A DNA stretch of 64,000 bases. It comes from Sipunculus nudus (Eukaryota > Annelida > Sipuncula > Golfingiida > Sipunculidae). A program made the position numbers and the translations under genes. Below the pieces are notes generated by a model, which saw only the letters and a list, made by a program, of their open reading frames with translations, ran no database searches and was not told the origin of the DNA. The stretch lies in assembly GCA_026874595.1 (NCBI GenBank), contig CM049306.1, positions 66,098,019 to 66,162,018 on the forward strand, written 5' to 3'. Of the stretch, positions 11,136 through 22,148 are shown one piece after another (positions within the stretch are counted from its first letter, which is position 1; each line of letters starts with the position of its first letter).

Positions 11136-12167
11136 CTAGAATATCAGCAGAAGCTGACAAAAGCCCTCAGCCAAAAGAACAGTGTTTATAGGTGTAACAG
11201 TAACAAGTACAAAATATCTGTTCTCACATGGATGTATATCTGTACATGTCTCAGTTATAAATTTAAAATGGAGAGGTATGTACCATGATTCTTAACAATC
11301 CACTAAATGCTTCCTGAAAAATAAGCTTCTAAGTTTTATTCTTTAATAAGCTCTGTGACCTTGAAAAGTAGGTCAAGGTCACCCATCTTCGAACTTGACC
11401 GAGATTTTGTCGATATACATCTTCACCAAAGGAATAAAATTCCTATTGTGAATCCTTTTAGAGATATCCCGCTCACAAGGCCAAAGTTGAAAAATCCAAG
11501 AAAAATTCATTAAAAATCAGAAATTGTTGGTGGCACCCCCAAACTTGTGCAGCAGTTACAGACCATCAGTCCCTATGATCATAGTAAGTTTTGTGGAAAT
11601 CCACCCAATGGTTCCTGAGAAATAAGCTTCTAAATGTTTTTTATATAATAAGCTCTAAAACGTAGAAAAATAGGTCAAGGTCACCCATCTTTGAATTTGA
11701 CCGAGATTTTTTCAATATACATCTTCACCGAAAAAATAAAATTCCTACAGTGAATCCTTTTAGAGATATCCCGCTCACAAGCCCAAAGTTGAAAAATCCG
11801 ATAAAAATTCATTAAAAATAAAAAATTGTAGGTGGTGCCACCAAACTTGTGCAGCAGTTACAGACCATCAGTCCCTATGATCATAGTAAGTTTTGTGAAA
11901 ATCCACCAAATGGTTCCTGAGTAATAAGCATCTAAGTGTTTTTCTATAATCAGCTCTAAAATGTAGAAAAATAGGTCAAGGTCACCCATCTTCGAACTTG
12001 ACCGAGATTTTGTCGATATACATCTTTACCGAGGAAATAAAATTCTGACGGTGAATCCTTTTCAAGATATCCCGCTCACAAGGTAAAAGTTACCGGACGC
12101 CGGAAGGACGGACGGACAGCTTGGGTGACGACAATAGCCCATCAGCCTAAGGGCTGAGGGCTAAAAA
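11136..12167 (+). mobile_element. F5 element, complete and nested in F2
   Basis: The head is CTAGAATATCAGCAGAAGC, with hairpin TCAGC-AGAA-GCTGA, then AGCCCTCAGCC at 11162-11172. The 3' end (12097-12167) has GGACGGACGGACAGC and a hairpin within TAGCCCATCAGCC/GGGCTGAGGGCTA, then A residues. The head block AGCCCTCAGCC is the exact reverse complement of the terminal GGCTGAGGGCT, an asymmetric terminal inverted repeat as in Helitron2/Helentron elements. Three tandem core units fill the middle. There is no coding capacity. Confidence 0.75.
11345..12095 (+). repeat. F5 core, about 301-bp tandem units
   Basis: GGTCAAGGTCACCCATCTT recurs at 11371, 11673 and 11974, spacings of 302 and 301 bp. Each unit also carries GATATCCCGCTCACAAG, and two carry a form of the GGTGGYGCCACC motif shared with F2 and F3. 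Confidence 0.85.
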
Positions 12168-12299
12168 ACCATGTCCTGGGATAATTCTTTTGAAAAATTG
12201 AACGATTCAACTTGACAGTTTCATCATAAACGTTTTTTAACCCATATAAAACAGGTCAATGTAGGTGGCACCACAGAATCTGACCAACATTTGCACAAT
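12168..12299 (+). mobile_element. F2 tail, right part
   Basis: It resumes the F2 match (CCATGTCCTGGGATAATTC, TTCAACTTGACAGTTTCATC, CAATGTAGGTGGCACCAC) and is cut at a TA (12299-12300), where the uninterrupted copy at 40917 continues with CTTGGTAATGCTAGC. Confidence 0.65.
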
Positions 12300-12300
12300 A

Positions 12301-12380
12301 CAGCAGAACCTGTCATGAGGGGACACCTGTGGGATATCATTAGAGTGTCCCTACATTACAGGTGTCCCTTCATGAGAGGT
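12301..12380. mobile_element. pogo/mariner-like MITE end inserted at TA
   Basis: The start CAGCAGAACCTGTCATGAGG directly follows a TA and has the look of a mariner/pogo terminal repeat. CATGAGGGGACACCTGT (12314-12330) pairs with ACAGGTGTCCCTTCATG (12358-12374), 17-bp arms with one mismatch. The outer right terminus is missing and the host F2 sequence does not resume, so the right side is truncated. Confidence 0.5.
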
Positions 12381-12497
12381 AGGGACAGATGTGGGCGGGG
12401 ATGATATGAAAAATCATTCAACAATAAAAACAAATGAATCACATACCTGTAAGTATATAAAAAATAAAAAATATTTATAAAATCAATAATATATGAA
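12381..12497. other. Unassigned AT-rich spacer
   Basis: A/T-rich DNA between the truncated MITE and the F2 head. Nothing is recognised. Confidence 0.4.
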
Positions 12498-12671
12498 AAC
12501 AAGACCTACAGGCCTAATGCGAACCTGTGCAAAGTTTTGGAGTATGAATGGAGGTTTATTTTTAAAATTTAATATTGATCCTTTTAAGTGCTGCATATCT
12601 ACCTTAGTCATTATGATTTCAGCAAAATGGACATTTCGGACCTGCAAGTTTCAGACTAGGACATTTTAAAA
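12498..12671 (+). mobile_element. F2 head segment interrupted by F3
   Basis: The head contains ACAAGACCTACAGGCCTAAT followed by GCGAACCTGTG. The following 140 bp match 46338-46477 nearly base for base. Both copies are interrupted by F3 at the same position (GACATTTTAAAA, then CTAG). Confidence 0.7.
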
Positions 12672-14962
12672 CTAGAATATGGGTAGTCGACAAGCGACTA
12701 TGTGCATCTGCAGAAATCAGAGTGGGACAGGTGAAGTGAGGCATGGATTAAGTGGCAAGGGGAATAGAGTGAGGTGTGTTGCATTTTAGCATGGATGTCT
12801 GCAGCATAAATGTGAATGTGGGTGGTGCCACCTGTCATAAAATCGAGGAAATTGTCCCGGATGTATAAACCTGCAAAATTTCAGGTGGATTAGTCAAACC
12901 ACTGCGGAGATATGAGTGATTTTATCCCAAGGCAGATGAACAGATGGACGGTGTTCATAAGTGGTTGCAGGTGGGGCCACCAGTTTTGCTTATGATGAAG
13001 AGCTATGCGAGATCTATACACAAGCAAAATTTTGGCCCAATCAGTCAAATGGTTCCCAAGATATGAGCTTGGATGTCTGCAGAGTAAACATGAATGTAGG
13101 TGGCGCCACCAGTCATAAAATCAAGAAGGCTGTCCAGGATGTATATACCTGCAAAATTTCAGGTGGATAAGTCAAACCACTTCTGAGATATGAGTGATTT
13201 TATCACAAGGCAGATGAACAGATGGATGCTGTGCATAAGAGGTTGCAGGTGGCACCACCAGTTTTGCCTATGATGAAGAGCTATGTGAGATCTATACCCA
13301 TGCAAACTTTTGGCCCCATCGGTCAAACGGTTCCCCAGATATGTGCTTGGATGTCTGCAGCGTAAACCTGAATCTGGGTGGTGCCACCTGTCATAAAATC
13401 GAGAAAGCTTTCCAGGATGTATAAACCTGCAAAATTTCAGGTGGATATGTCAAACCACTTCTGAGATATGAGTGATTTTATCAGAAGGCAGATGAACAGA
13501 TGGATGCTGTGCATAAGAGGTTGCAGGTGGGGCCACCGGTTTTGCCTATGATGAAGAGCTATGTGAGATCTATACACATGCAAACTTTTGGCCCAATCAG
13601 TCAAACGGTTCCCGAGATATGTGCTTGGATGTCTGCAGCGTTAACGTGAATCTGGGTGGTGCCACTTTTCATAAAATTGAGAAAGCTTTCCAGGATGTAT
13701 AAACCTGCAAAATTTCAGGTGGTTATTTCAAACCACTTCTGAGATATGAGTGATTTTATCACAAGGCAGATGAACAGATGGATGCTGTGCATAAGAGGTT
13801 GCAGGTGGCACCACCGGTTTTGCCTATGATGAAGAGCTATGTGAGATCTATACACATGCAAACTTTTGGCCCAATCGGTCTAACGGTTCCCGAGATAAGT
13901 GCTTGGATGTCTGCAGCGTAAACGTGAATCTGGGTGGTGCCACCTGTCATAAAATCGAGAAAGCCTTCCAGGATGTATGATCCTGCAAAATTTCAGGTGG
14001 ATATGTCAAAGCACTTCTGAGATATGAGTAATTTTATCACAAGGCAGATGAACAGATGGATGCTGTGGATAAGAGGTTGCGGGTGGCACCACGGGTTTTG
14101 ACTAGGATGAGGAGCTATGTGAGATCTATACACATGAAAACTTTTGGCCCAATCGGTCAAACTGTTCCCGAGATATGTGCTTGGATGTCTGCAGCGTAAA
14201 CGTGAATCTGGGTGGTGCCACCTGTCATAAAATCAAGAAAGCTTTCCAGGACGTATGAACCTGCAAAATTTCAGGTGGATATGTCAAACCACTGCTGAGA
14301 TATGAGTGATTTTAAAACAAAGCAGATGAACAGATGGATGCTGTGCATAAGAGGTTGCAGGTGGTGCCACCAGTTTTGCCTATGATGAAAAGCTATGTGA
14401 GATCTATACCCATGCAAAAATTTGGCCCAATCGGTCAAACAGTTACCAAGATATGAGCTTGGATGTCTGCAGCGTAAGCGTGAATGAAGGTGGCCCCACC
14501 TGTCATAAAATCCAGAAAGCTATCAAGGATGAATACATTCAAAATTTCAGGTGGATAAGTCCATTCACTGCAGAGATATGAGTGATTTTATCCCCAGGCA
14601 GATGAACAGTTGGACGCTGTGCAGAAATGGTTGCAGGTGGTGCCACCATTTTTTATGTATGTTATAAAGCTATCCAAGGGCTACATTAGTGCAAATTTTT
14701 TTTCCTGATTGGTCAAACGAGTTTGAAGATATGTGGATTAATATGTCAAAACACACGCACAGATGGAGGCACTGGAAAGAGGAAAGGTCAGAGGTCAACG
14801 CAAAATATTTTGGCACCAGTTCACATGTGACCCCATAATTGTGTAAAGTTTCGAAAAAATCTGTCCAGTTGTCTCAGAGTTCTATTCCGGAAATGAACGT
14901 GGCAGCGGCGCTAAACCCGGTAAAAACATAGTATCTGCAAAACTTAGTTTTGGCGCATACAA
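12672..14962 (+). mobile_element. F3 element, complete
   Basis: It starts CTAGAATATGGGTAGTCGAC with hairpin stem TAGTCG/CGACTA and ends with the hairpin-forming GTATCTGCAAAAC ... GTTTTGGCGCATACAA. The right flank begins with T and the left flank ends with AA. A tandem 278-bp core occupies most of it, followed by a 3' unique segment including GGTCAGAGGTCAACG and TTCACATGTGACC. No transposase or Rep frame is present. Confidence 0.8.
12963..14640 (+). repeat. F3 core, 278-bp tandem array, six units
   Basis: GGTTGCAGGT or GGTTGCGGGT begins units at 12963, 13241, 13519, 13797, 14075 and 14353, all 278 bp apart, and again at 14629 after 276 bp. Each unit holds two forms of the palindrome GGTGGYGCCACC, plus TGGATGTCTGCAG and CCTGCAAAATTTCAGGTGG. 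Apparent open frames of 60-70 codons repeat with the same period and do not resemble a protein family. Confidence 0.9.
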
Positions 14963-15070
14963 TAATAGGTTATCCCTACCCAAGAGTAGCACTAGCACAA
15001 ATAATATAAGTAAATATATTTTATCAAACCGTCATTAATAACAAATTCTGATTCAAATATAATTTAATTT

Positions 15071-16480
15071 AACAAGGGACCCATGGGTCACTGTGCTCAG
15101 CTGAAGTTGACCTTGAAGGTAAAAATCTAAAATAATATCAAATGGAGATAAAGTGTGAGAGGAAGAGGTAATAAAGGCCATGGTTGGTTTATATGATTGG
15201 TTTGTATTGATGAGCAAGAAATTGTTGCAAAAAATATTTTGTGACCTGACCATGTGTTTCCTAATGTTGAAACTAAAGCATGTGAGCAGTTTGTGAACAA
15301 ATGATCTGTACTATTACCATGATCATTAGTTGGTTTTTCGATTAACTGTTGACATTTCAGTAGTTTACACATTTGTTCAATTGCATCTATTTTTTTGTAT
15401 AATATATATTATTAAATATATATGTATTTTTTTTATGAAATGTATACAGTTGAAATATAGCTAATAAACAACATAAACAGGGCAAACAAAACCTGATCTC
15501 AAATTCTGCTGAGGCAGGAAAATAATGAACAAATGTTTGTATTAAATTCTCATTTTTTTATCACATCAATTATTTTCTAATTTAAGTTTATATTTCTAAA
15601 CATTTCCAATTTAACATATATATCTGAATATAAAAGTTGATTCATAATTCTCAATTGCATCATCATAAATCTCAATCTTGTCAGATAACACCACATCATG
15701 CATACAAATGTTTATTTATTTTTTACCATAGAAATATATCTTTTAAATCTGCAAAACAATAAATATCTAAAAATAATACTTGATTTAGATTTCACAATTT
15801 TTAATTGTGTCTTTATTTATCCATTATAATGTGCTTCATATTTTATAATAATTTAAGCATACTGATGGGTTCAATTATATTTGTTAAAATCATTTAAAAG
15901 AAAATTGATTTCTTTAAAAATGCTACATTACACAACATTGCATCTTCTTGATTACACCTTGAATTATTTTTTCAAGGAAAGTTTTTGCATATCGCAGTGG
16001 AAACAGCATTACAATTAAGGAGATACAGTGAAAACAATAACAATTAGTGTATAACACTTGGTGGGTTGGGTTTGCGGGGGGGGGGGGGGGGGGAGGGGGG
16101 TGATTGGGGTGGTGATATTAGAATAACTGTACACCTGTCACAGCAGGGGATCTCCCCCAGTGACTGAAACAAATCAGAAACCCTGGCATAGCTGACTTTC
16201 AGTGACCTGGAGTGGGACCCTGCATCTGTAATCAAAGCAAGTGACTACAGAAAAAAAATCAATAACTAGCTTAATTTTCAAGCTTTTATTTTCAAATTTC
16301 AGATTTAGACAAACTAAATATTTATGTTTACATGCTGTGAAAATTAAATCAATGGTTCCTACAGGAAAAAAACGTGCCATGGTCAAAGTTGGGCAAAATT
16401 TAAGGTAGTGATTTTTTTTTATGCTAATAACTTAAAAAATTTACAAAATTCAGATCTAATTTTCGGTAAACAAATGAATC
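15071..16480 (+). mobile_element. F1-A element, copy 1, 3'-truncated
   Basis: The head is CAAGGGACCCATGGGTCAC then GCTCAGCTGA (15095-15104). The body runs through TTGACCTTGAAGGTAAAAA, TTGTATTGATGAGCAAG and CACCACATCATGCATAC to a poly-G tract (18 G, then A, then 6 G, at 16076-16100). The F1 core then begins (GTGCCATGGTCAAAGTTGGG near 16374) and the match is lost at about 16480. Copies 2 (17923) and 3 (62539) are very similar. Confidence 0.8.
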
Positions 16481-16796
16481 TTAACCCTTTACTGTTTGTA
16501 TTTGGTTGTCACAAAACACCCCCCTTACTGTTCAATCTAGATTAATTCTAGGTTTCTCACACCTTCAATTTTGACACACTGTACATTAATGTTATGATTG
16601 ATAATGTGATCAATTTTTGGTGGATCCTTGTGAAATTTTTAACACATATTACAGAGTTACCAAGCAAGAGGTTAATGACTTTACCAATTATAAATTTCAC
16701 ATATATCTATTAGTAGAACCAGGTAAATTAGGTAAGTTCAGGTAAATATATTGTCTTTATTGTTTTAGCATATTTGTACATGAATGTCTATAGTAT
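16481..16796. other. Unassigned sequence between F1-A and foldback element
   Basis: Single-copy within the window and AT-rich, with a CACCCCCCTTACTG patch. No gene or repeat end is recognised. Confidence 0.4.
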
Positions 16797-16805
16797 ATCC
16801 CAGTG

Positions 16806-16905
16806 TAGTCCATCTCTGGACCCTTGAGTCCTATGTTAGACCTGATGGACCTACGTGTCCGTCCATCAGGTCTAACATAGGACACAAGGGTCCAGAGATG
16901 GACTA
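16806..16905. mobile_element. 100-bp foldback MITE with 9-bp target duplication
   Basis: Two 45-bp arms (16806-16850 and 16861-16905) are inverted copies with a single mismatch, separated by a 10-nt loop. The arms begin TAGTCCATCTCTGGACC and end GGACTA. The palindrome is bracketed by the direct repeat ATCCCAGTG (16797-16805 and 16906-16914). A 9-bp duplication with long terminal repeats suggests a Mutator-like (or Merlin-like) foldback element. A microRNA hairpin is the alternative, but the flanking duplication argues for insertion. Confidence 0.75.
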
Positions 16906-16914
16906 ATCCCAGTG

Positions 16915-17340
16915 AAGACATTGTAGAATTAAGGAACAATAAGGGAATTATCATCCGCCGGTACCTGGTGTAGTGTCATGGAAGATCGAGGTAAAACAGG
17001 TTAATGAAATATGATTAAGGTTATTTAATTTATTATAGGTTGGGAGTTCTGAAATAAATTAGACAAAAACAATATATGATTTGTTCGAGGAAATTTATAA
17101 AAAAAAATAAACTTGTATATTTGACATGAAATATCATGTTGATTTAAATAAGGGTAACTTGCAATTGCCTACCTGTTCAGGTATGAAGAACTAATTAAGA
17201 CCAGGTGAACTTCAAAGAAAGGTGATAAAAAATATAAAATGACAGATTTATCCATCAAATATGTATAAAACCCTATGAAAGTAACCAGAAGTCCACCAGA
17301 ATAGTAAAATCTAACATTTACATATGTATTTCAACCTTTG
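16915..17340. other. AT-rich single-copy DNA
   Basis: No repeat terminus, coding signal or RNA gene is recognised. Confidence 0.4.
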
Positions 17341-17900
17341 TAATGTTAACTTAGATCGTTTTGGTACTCCCGGTAAAGCGTGTATTTCCCGTTTTGTCGC
17401 CCAGTGACAGTTCTTTTCGGGGAATCCCCGTGGAATTGCATGGTTAACAGTGTCAAAACGATGTCAGACCTCTTTTTTTTTATCTTAAGACATAATAAAC
17501 ATTCTCGAATTTCAGTCAGTAAACTTTATTGAACATCTTTTCATATTTATTTTGTTCAAAACATATTCTGAGATTTGTCAAAGCACGAGGTCTATCGAGC
17601 GGCAAGTCCGACGGCCGCCATCTTGAAAATTAGTGACATCGCTCGACCTTCATAACAGGCATCATAATCACAGAAAATGGTTTTAGGAATGAGAAATATT
17701 CACATTTTAAGTACAAAATGATAATAATTTAGATAGATATCAATCTTTTGTGGAAGTTTTATATGAGTTATTGTCATTACAACCCGGCACGGTCAGTTGA
17801 AACATTGCGCTAGTTGGCAAACCTCGTGTCACTTGCCGACTCATTTCAACCAATCGGCTTGCCAACAGAGTCCTAATTAGAATTTAAATAATATTCACGA
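17341..17900. promoter_or_regulatory. CpG-containing island with YY1-type motif (candidate)
   Basis: This non-repetitive segment is richer in CpG than its neighbours. On the minus strand, near 17612-17625, it reads CAAGATGGCGGCC, the form of YY1 site often placed at animal transcription or translation starts, and a CCAATCGG box lies near 17860. No open frame or splice donor confirms a gene start; the ATG in the motif opens only nine codons. It is a candidate only. Confidence 0.25.
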
Positions 17901-17922
17901 GAAATTCCCATGTTAATAAATA

Positions 17923-19096
17923 AACAAGGGACCTATGGGTCACTGTGCTCAGCTGACGTTAACCTTGAAGGTAAAAATCTAAATAATATCTAATGGAGAT
18001 AAAGTGTAAGAAAGAGGAAGAGGTAATAAAGGCCATGGTTGGTTTATATGATTGGTTTGTATTGATGAGCAAGAAACTGTTGTAAAAAATATTTTGTGAC
18101 CTGACCATGTGTTTCCTAATGTTGAAACTAAAGCATGTGAGCAGTTTGTGAACAAATGATCTGTACTATTACCATGATCATTAGTTGGTTTTTCGATTAA
18201 CTGTTGACATTTCAGTAGTTTACACATTTGTTCAATTGAATCTATTATTTTGTATAATATATAATATTAAATATATATGTATTTTTTTAATGAAATGTAT
18301 ACAGTTGAAATATAGCTAATTAACAATATAAAACAGGGCAAACAAAGCCTGATCTCAAATTCTGCTGAGGCAGGAAAATAATGAACAAATGTTTGTATTA
18401 AATCCTGATTTTTTTATCACATCAATTATTTACTAATCTAAGTTTATATTTCTATACATTTCCAATATAACATATATATCTGAATATAAAAGTTGATTCA
18501 TAATTCTCAATTGCATCATCATAAATCTCAATCTTGTCAGATAACACCACATCATGCATACAAATGTTTATTTATTTTTTACCACAAAAATATATCTTTT
18601 AAATCTGTAAAACAATAAATATCTAAAAATAATACTTGATTTAGATTTCACAATTTTTAATTGTGTCTTTATTTATCCATAATGTGCTTCATATTTTATA
18701 ATAATTTAAGCATACTGATGGGTTCATTTATATTTGTTAAAATCATTTAAAAGAAAATTGATTTCTTTAAAAATGCTACATTACACAACATTGCATTTTT
18801 CTGGATTACACCTTGAATTATTTTTTCAAGGAAAGTTTTTGCATATTGGAGTGGAAACAGCATTACAATTAAGGAGATACAGTGAAAACAATAACAATAC
18901 TGCATAACACTTGGTGGGTTGGGTTTGGGGGGGGGGGGGGGGGGGGTGATTCGGGTGGTGATATGAGAATAACTGTACACCTGTCACAGCAGGGGATCTC
19001 CCCCAGTGACTAACAAATCAGAAACCCTGGCATAGCTGACTTCCAGTGACCTGGAGTGGGACCCTGCATCTGTAATCAAAGCAAGTGACTACAGAA
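17923..19096 (+). mobile_element. F1-A element, copy 2, interrupted by F1-B
   Basis: Head CAAGGGACCTATGGGTCAC then GCTCAGCTGA. The body is nearly identical to copies 1 and 3, including a 20-G tract (18927-18946). It stops in ACTACAGAAAA, where copies 1 and 3 continue with a run of A and TCAATAACTAGCTTA; the F1-B head begins there. Confidence 0.8.
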
Positions 19097-21548
19097 AACA
19101 AGGGACCTATGGGTCACGACGCTCAGCTGTTATATATGATAAAAAAATATTATTTAGAAATGAGGCACATGCTGGTTTTGTGTGGTAATAAATATAAGCT
19201 GTATTATGAGTTGTTGTTGTTTAGTTTATGTATGATTTTGATAGTACCTTTGGAGACAGGGAAGAGGATTGATTTCTTTTATTTTATTAACAATTGGAGT
19301 ACTATTGTCACACAGATTTTGACTTGGCCATATAACTTATAAGCAGAACATATAATATAAGAGTTTAACTATTTATTAAAAAAAATTACAAATATTGTCC
19401 CAAATATAATTTTTATTAAAAATAATAAGAGAATCATATGATTTTTTAAAATGAAATATAACTGATATGATTATTAAAATAATATTAAAGAATATATTCA
19501 TGAATGCATTCATGAATACATTTTGAAAGTATTTGCACGAGTATTAATATACTTTCATTTTTACCTGAATTCCCATTCTTTATGCAAGAAATTTTATAAT
19601 GGAGTACATAATCATATTCATATTTAAATACAATTACAAAGTATTCGCACCATGTCTGGTATTTATTCAATTTTCACCAAACAATGATGTTGAGAATCCA
19701 GAATATACAAAATTCACACATTTAAATAATGATCATAAGTACCTGGTTTTATGGCTTTTATTTATATTAAAAAATAACTGTAAAAAATTCATTTTGGACT
19801 ACTTTCACATCAATGTACACACTAGACACAGTAGGAATCTAGATTAATATTATCAACTGCATCTTTGTCTATCATTAATTTCCTTCATATGATCCCTAAT
19901 GATTAGTAATGAATAATATGATTTACTTCTTTATCATTAAAATTGAACTGAAAAATGCCATAGGTGACTGCATGGTGTTATTTGGAATATGTGACATTCT
20001 ACCCATCGATACAAGATTCTTATATCATCAGTAACTGCAAGTTAATTTCCTGTTATTATAAACTCACAAATTCCTTTTCTATTTTTCTTTAATTTGTTAT
20101 TAAGAACCAATAAAAATTTATTAATTTGTTGTTTATTGTTATGTTGTTGGTTAAAACTACTAGATGAGTTGGGTTGGACACCTGGATCAACTGTGGCTGG
20201 CCATAAGCTGCCTGGATTCCTGTATGCTTCGCCTCAAGCGTGCATAATTTGATGAAAGGTCAACAAGGTCAACATACAGAGGTGACTCAAGAGGGGCTGG
20301 AGAGAGCCAAAGTCTGACAGGGTGTCATAAAAAACATTAATAAAAGCTACAATTTTTGGCCAATTTCTTTCAGCTTTCTAAACTAAAAAGCTGAAATCCT
20401 TATGTGTGCATGATATGAAAATTATATCAACAGTGCTCACGGGAAACAAACATGCCATGGTCACAGTTGGGCAAAATTTAAGGTACTAATTTTATATTTA
20501 TACTAATAACTTATAAAATTTGAAAAATTCAGAACTAATTTTGGGTATTCAATTGAATCTTGATTAAATAATGTTACATCCATGACAAAAAAATCTCTAG
20601 CAATGCCCTTGTTAAGGGAGTAAATAGATTTCTTGATTTTTTACAAAGTGCATTATGTTTGGGCCCATAACTTAAAACAATTACGCAATACTGACATCAT
20701 TCTGGGATGTGCATAGAGAATGAAAAATATGTATATTGTTTATGACTAAAGTCAGATCAGTGGTTTTGATATTAGGCAGTCTTGAAGTGTAACAATGGGT
20801 TTTTAATGGAAAAATGAAGTTTTTCATTAAAATCTCGAAGGTATTAAGTCCTAGTGACCAAATTCTTGGCATGGTAGGGGATTTTGGAGACATCTAACTG
20901 TATGCTGAATTTAAGGAACTTAGAGCTGAAGCTGGGGAGCTGAGCTTTTGCAAAATGCATAACACTAGCTTGATGTAAACAATATGTTACAAGGTGCTTG
21001 AAAACTTGATTAAAATCTACAGTTTTTGATCAACTGGTTTCAAATTTTTGGTGTTAACAGTTGAAATGCTGACAAAAACATGCTGTGAAAATTAAATCCA
21101 CAGTACTTACAGGAAAAAACGTGCCATGGTCAAAGTTGGGCAAAATTTAAGGTACCAATTTTTTATTTTTATTAATATTTTAAAAAATGTAAAAGATTTT
21201 CATCTAATTTTGGGTATACAATTTAATTTTGATTAATTAAAGTTATATTACTGGAAAAAAGGTCCACAGCTTTAACATTTTTTGTGTTAAGTGATCAAAT
21301 ATCTTTCCTTATTTTTTTCAAAATGCATTATGTTTGGGCCCAGAACTTTTTTAAATTAAATAATACAGACATAATTTCTGGCATGTACATAGGAATTATA
21401 TAGAGGATTATTTATAGGAAATATGAGGAAAAACAGATGAGTGGTTTTGATATTAGGCAGTCCTGAAGTGTGAAAATAGGTTTTTAATAAAAAAATGAGG
21501 TTTTTCCTTAATTTCTCAAAAGGAACAATGTTGCAAAGACCTAAAAAT
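19097..21548 (+). mobile_element. F1-B element, copy 1, 3'-truncated and nested in F1-A
   Basis: Complete head (19097-19129) and B body (AATATTATTTAGAAATGAGG, ATTCATGAATGCATTCATGA, GTTGGGTTGGACACCTGG). Two core units follow, each opening with the GTGCCATGGTCA ... GTTGGGCAAAATTTAAGG signature, at about 20452 and 21121. The second unit breaks at about 21548 and no 3' terminus follows. Confidence 0.8.
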
Positions 21549-21736
21549 TATCAACTTTGCGGTAGGGGTTTCCCTGAACCATATGGAAATGTGTTCAATG
21601 GCGTGGCATAGATATTTAACGCAAATAATTAGCAGGGAAAATTGCATTAGGACGGTGAGTCCATCGTGCGTTATCGTGGCTTATGAATACAGCGTATTAG
21701 TTTTGTGACGGGTGTCCAGGGGGCGTCCCAAACAGC
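21549..21736. other. Unexplained 188-bp segment at a transposon junction
   Basis: This GC-richer piece (including GTGAGTCCATCGTGCGTTATC and GGGTGTCCAGGGGGCGTCC) lies between the broken F1-B and a resumed F1 core. It has no match elsewhere in the window and no useful open frame. It may be filler DNA copied at a deletion junction or a piece of another element. Confidence 0.35.
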
Positions 21737-21942
21737 AACCGGTTAATTAAACATAGTTATATACTTGAGAAAATAGACTCTAGTTTCAAAATTTTTCATG
21801 TTAAGTGAGTTATTATTTTTCCTGATTTTTTACAAAGTCCATTATGTTTGGGCCCATAACTTTTTTAAATTATATAATACTGACTTAATATCTGGCATGT
21901 ACATAGAAACTATATAGAGGAATATTTATTGTAAATATGAGG
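21737..21942 (+). mobile_element. F1-A core fragment
   Basis: TTAATTAAACATAGTTATATAC and AGACTCTAGTTTCAAAATTT match the F1-A core at 63950-64000. It continues through the TTTGGGCCCATAAC landmark and is cut by the F1-C head at 21943. Confidence 0.65.
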
Positions 21943-22148
21943 AACAAGGGGCCCATGGGTCATGGCGCTCAGCTGATCATTATTGGACTATAAATGTATC
22001 ACCATTGTTATACTATATTGAGTAGATAAAGCTTAGAATATCATGGCCATGTTGGGCTTTTATAAAGGAATATAATGTAATATGTGAGTAAATGATATAT
22101 GAAATAATCTGACTGATGGATTAATATGGGGTAAAATATAGTGGTTTA

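Noticed and set aside
12961-14640. CRISPR-like or gene-like reading of the 278-bp array
   Set aside because: The units are far too long, contiguous and without spacers; the small frames recur with the repeat period and contain stops.
16757-16954. Foldback element as coding sequence or as a microRNA gene
   Set aside because: The open frame is a by-product of the palindrome, and the 9-bp flanking repeats favour a transposon; the small-RNA idea is kept only as a test.
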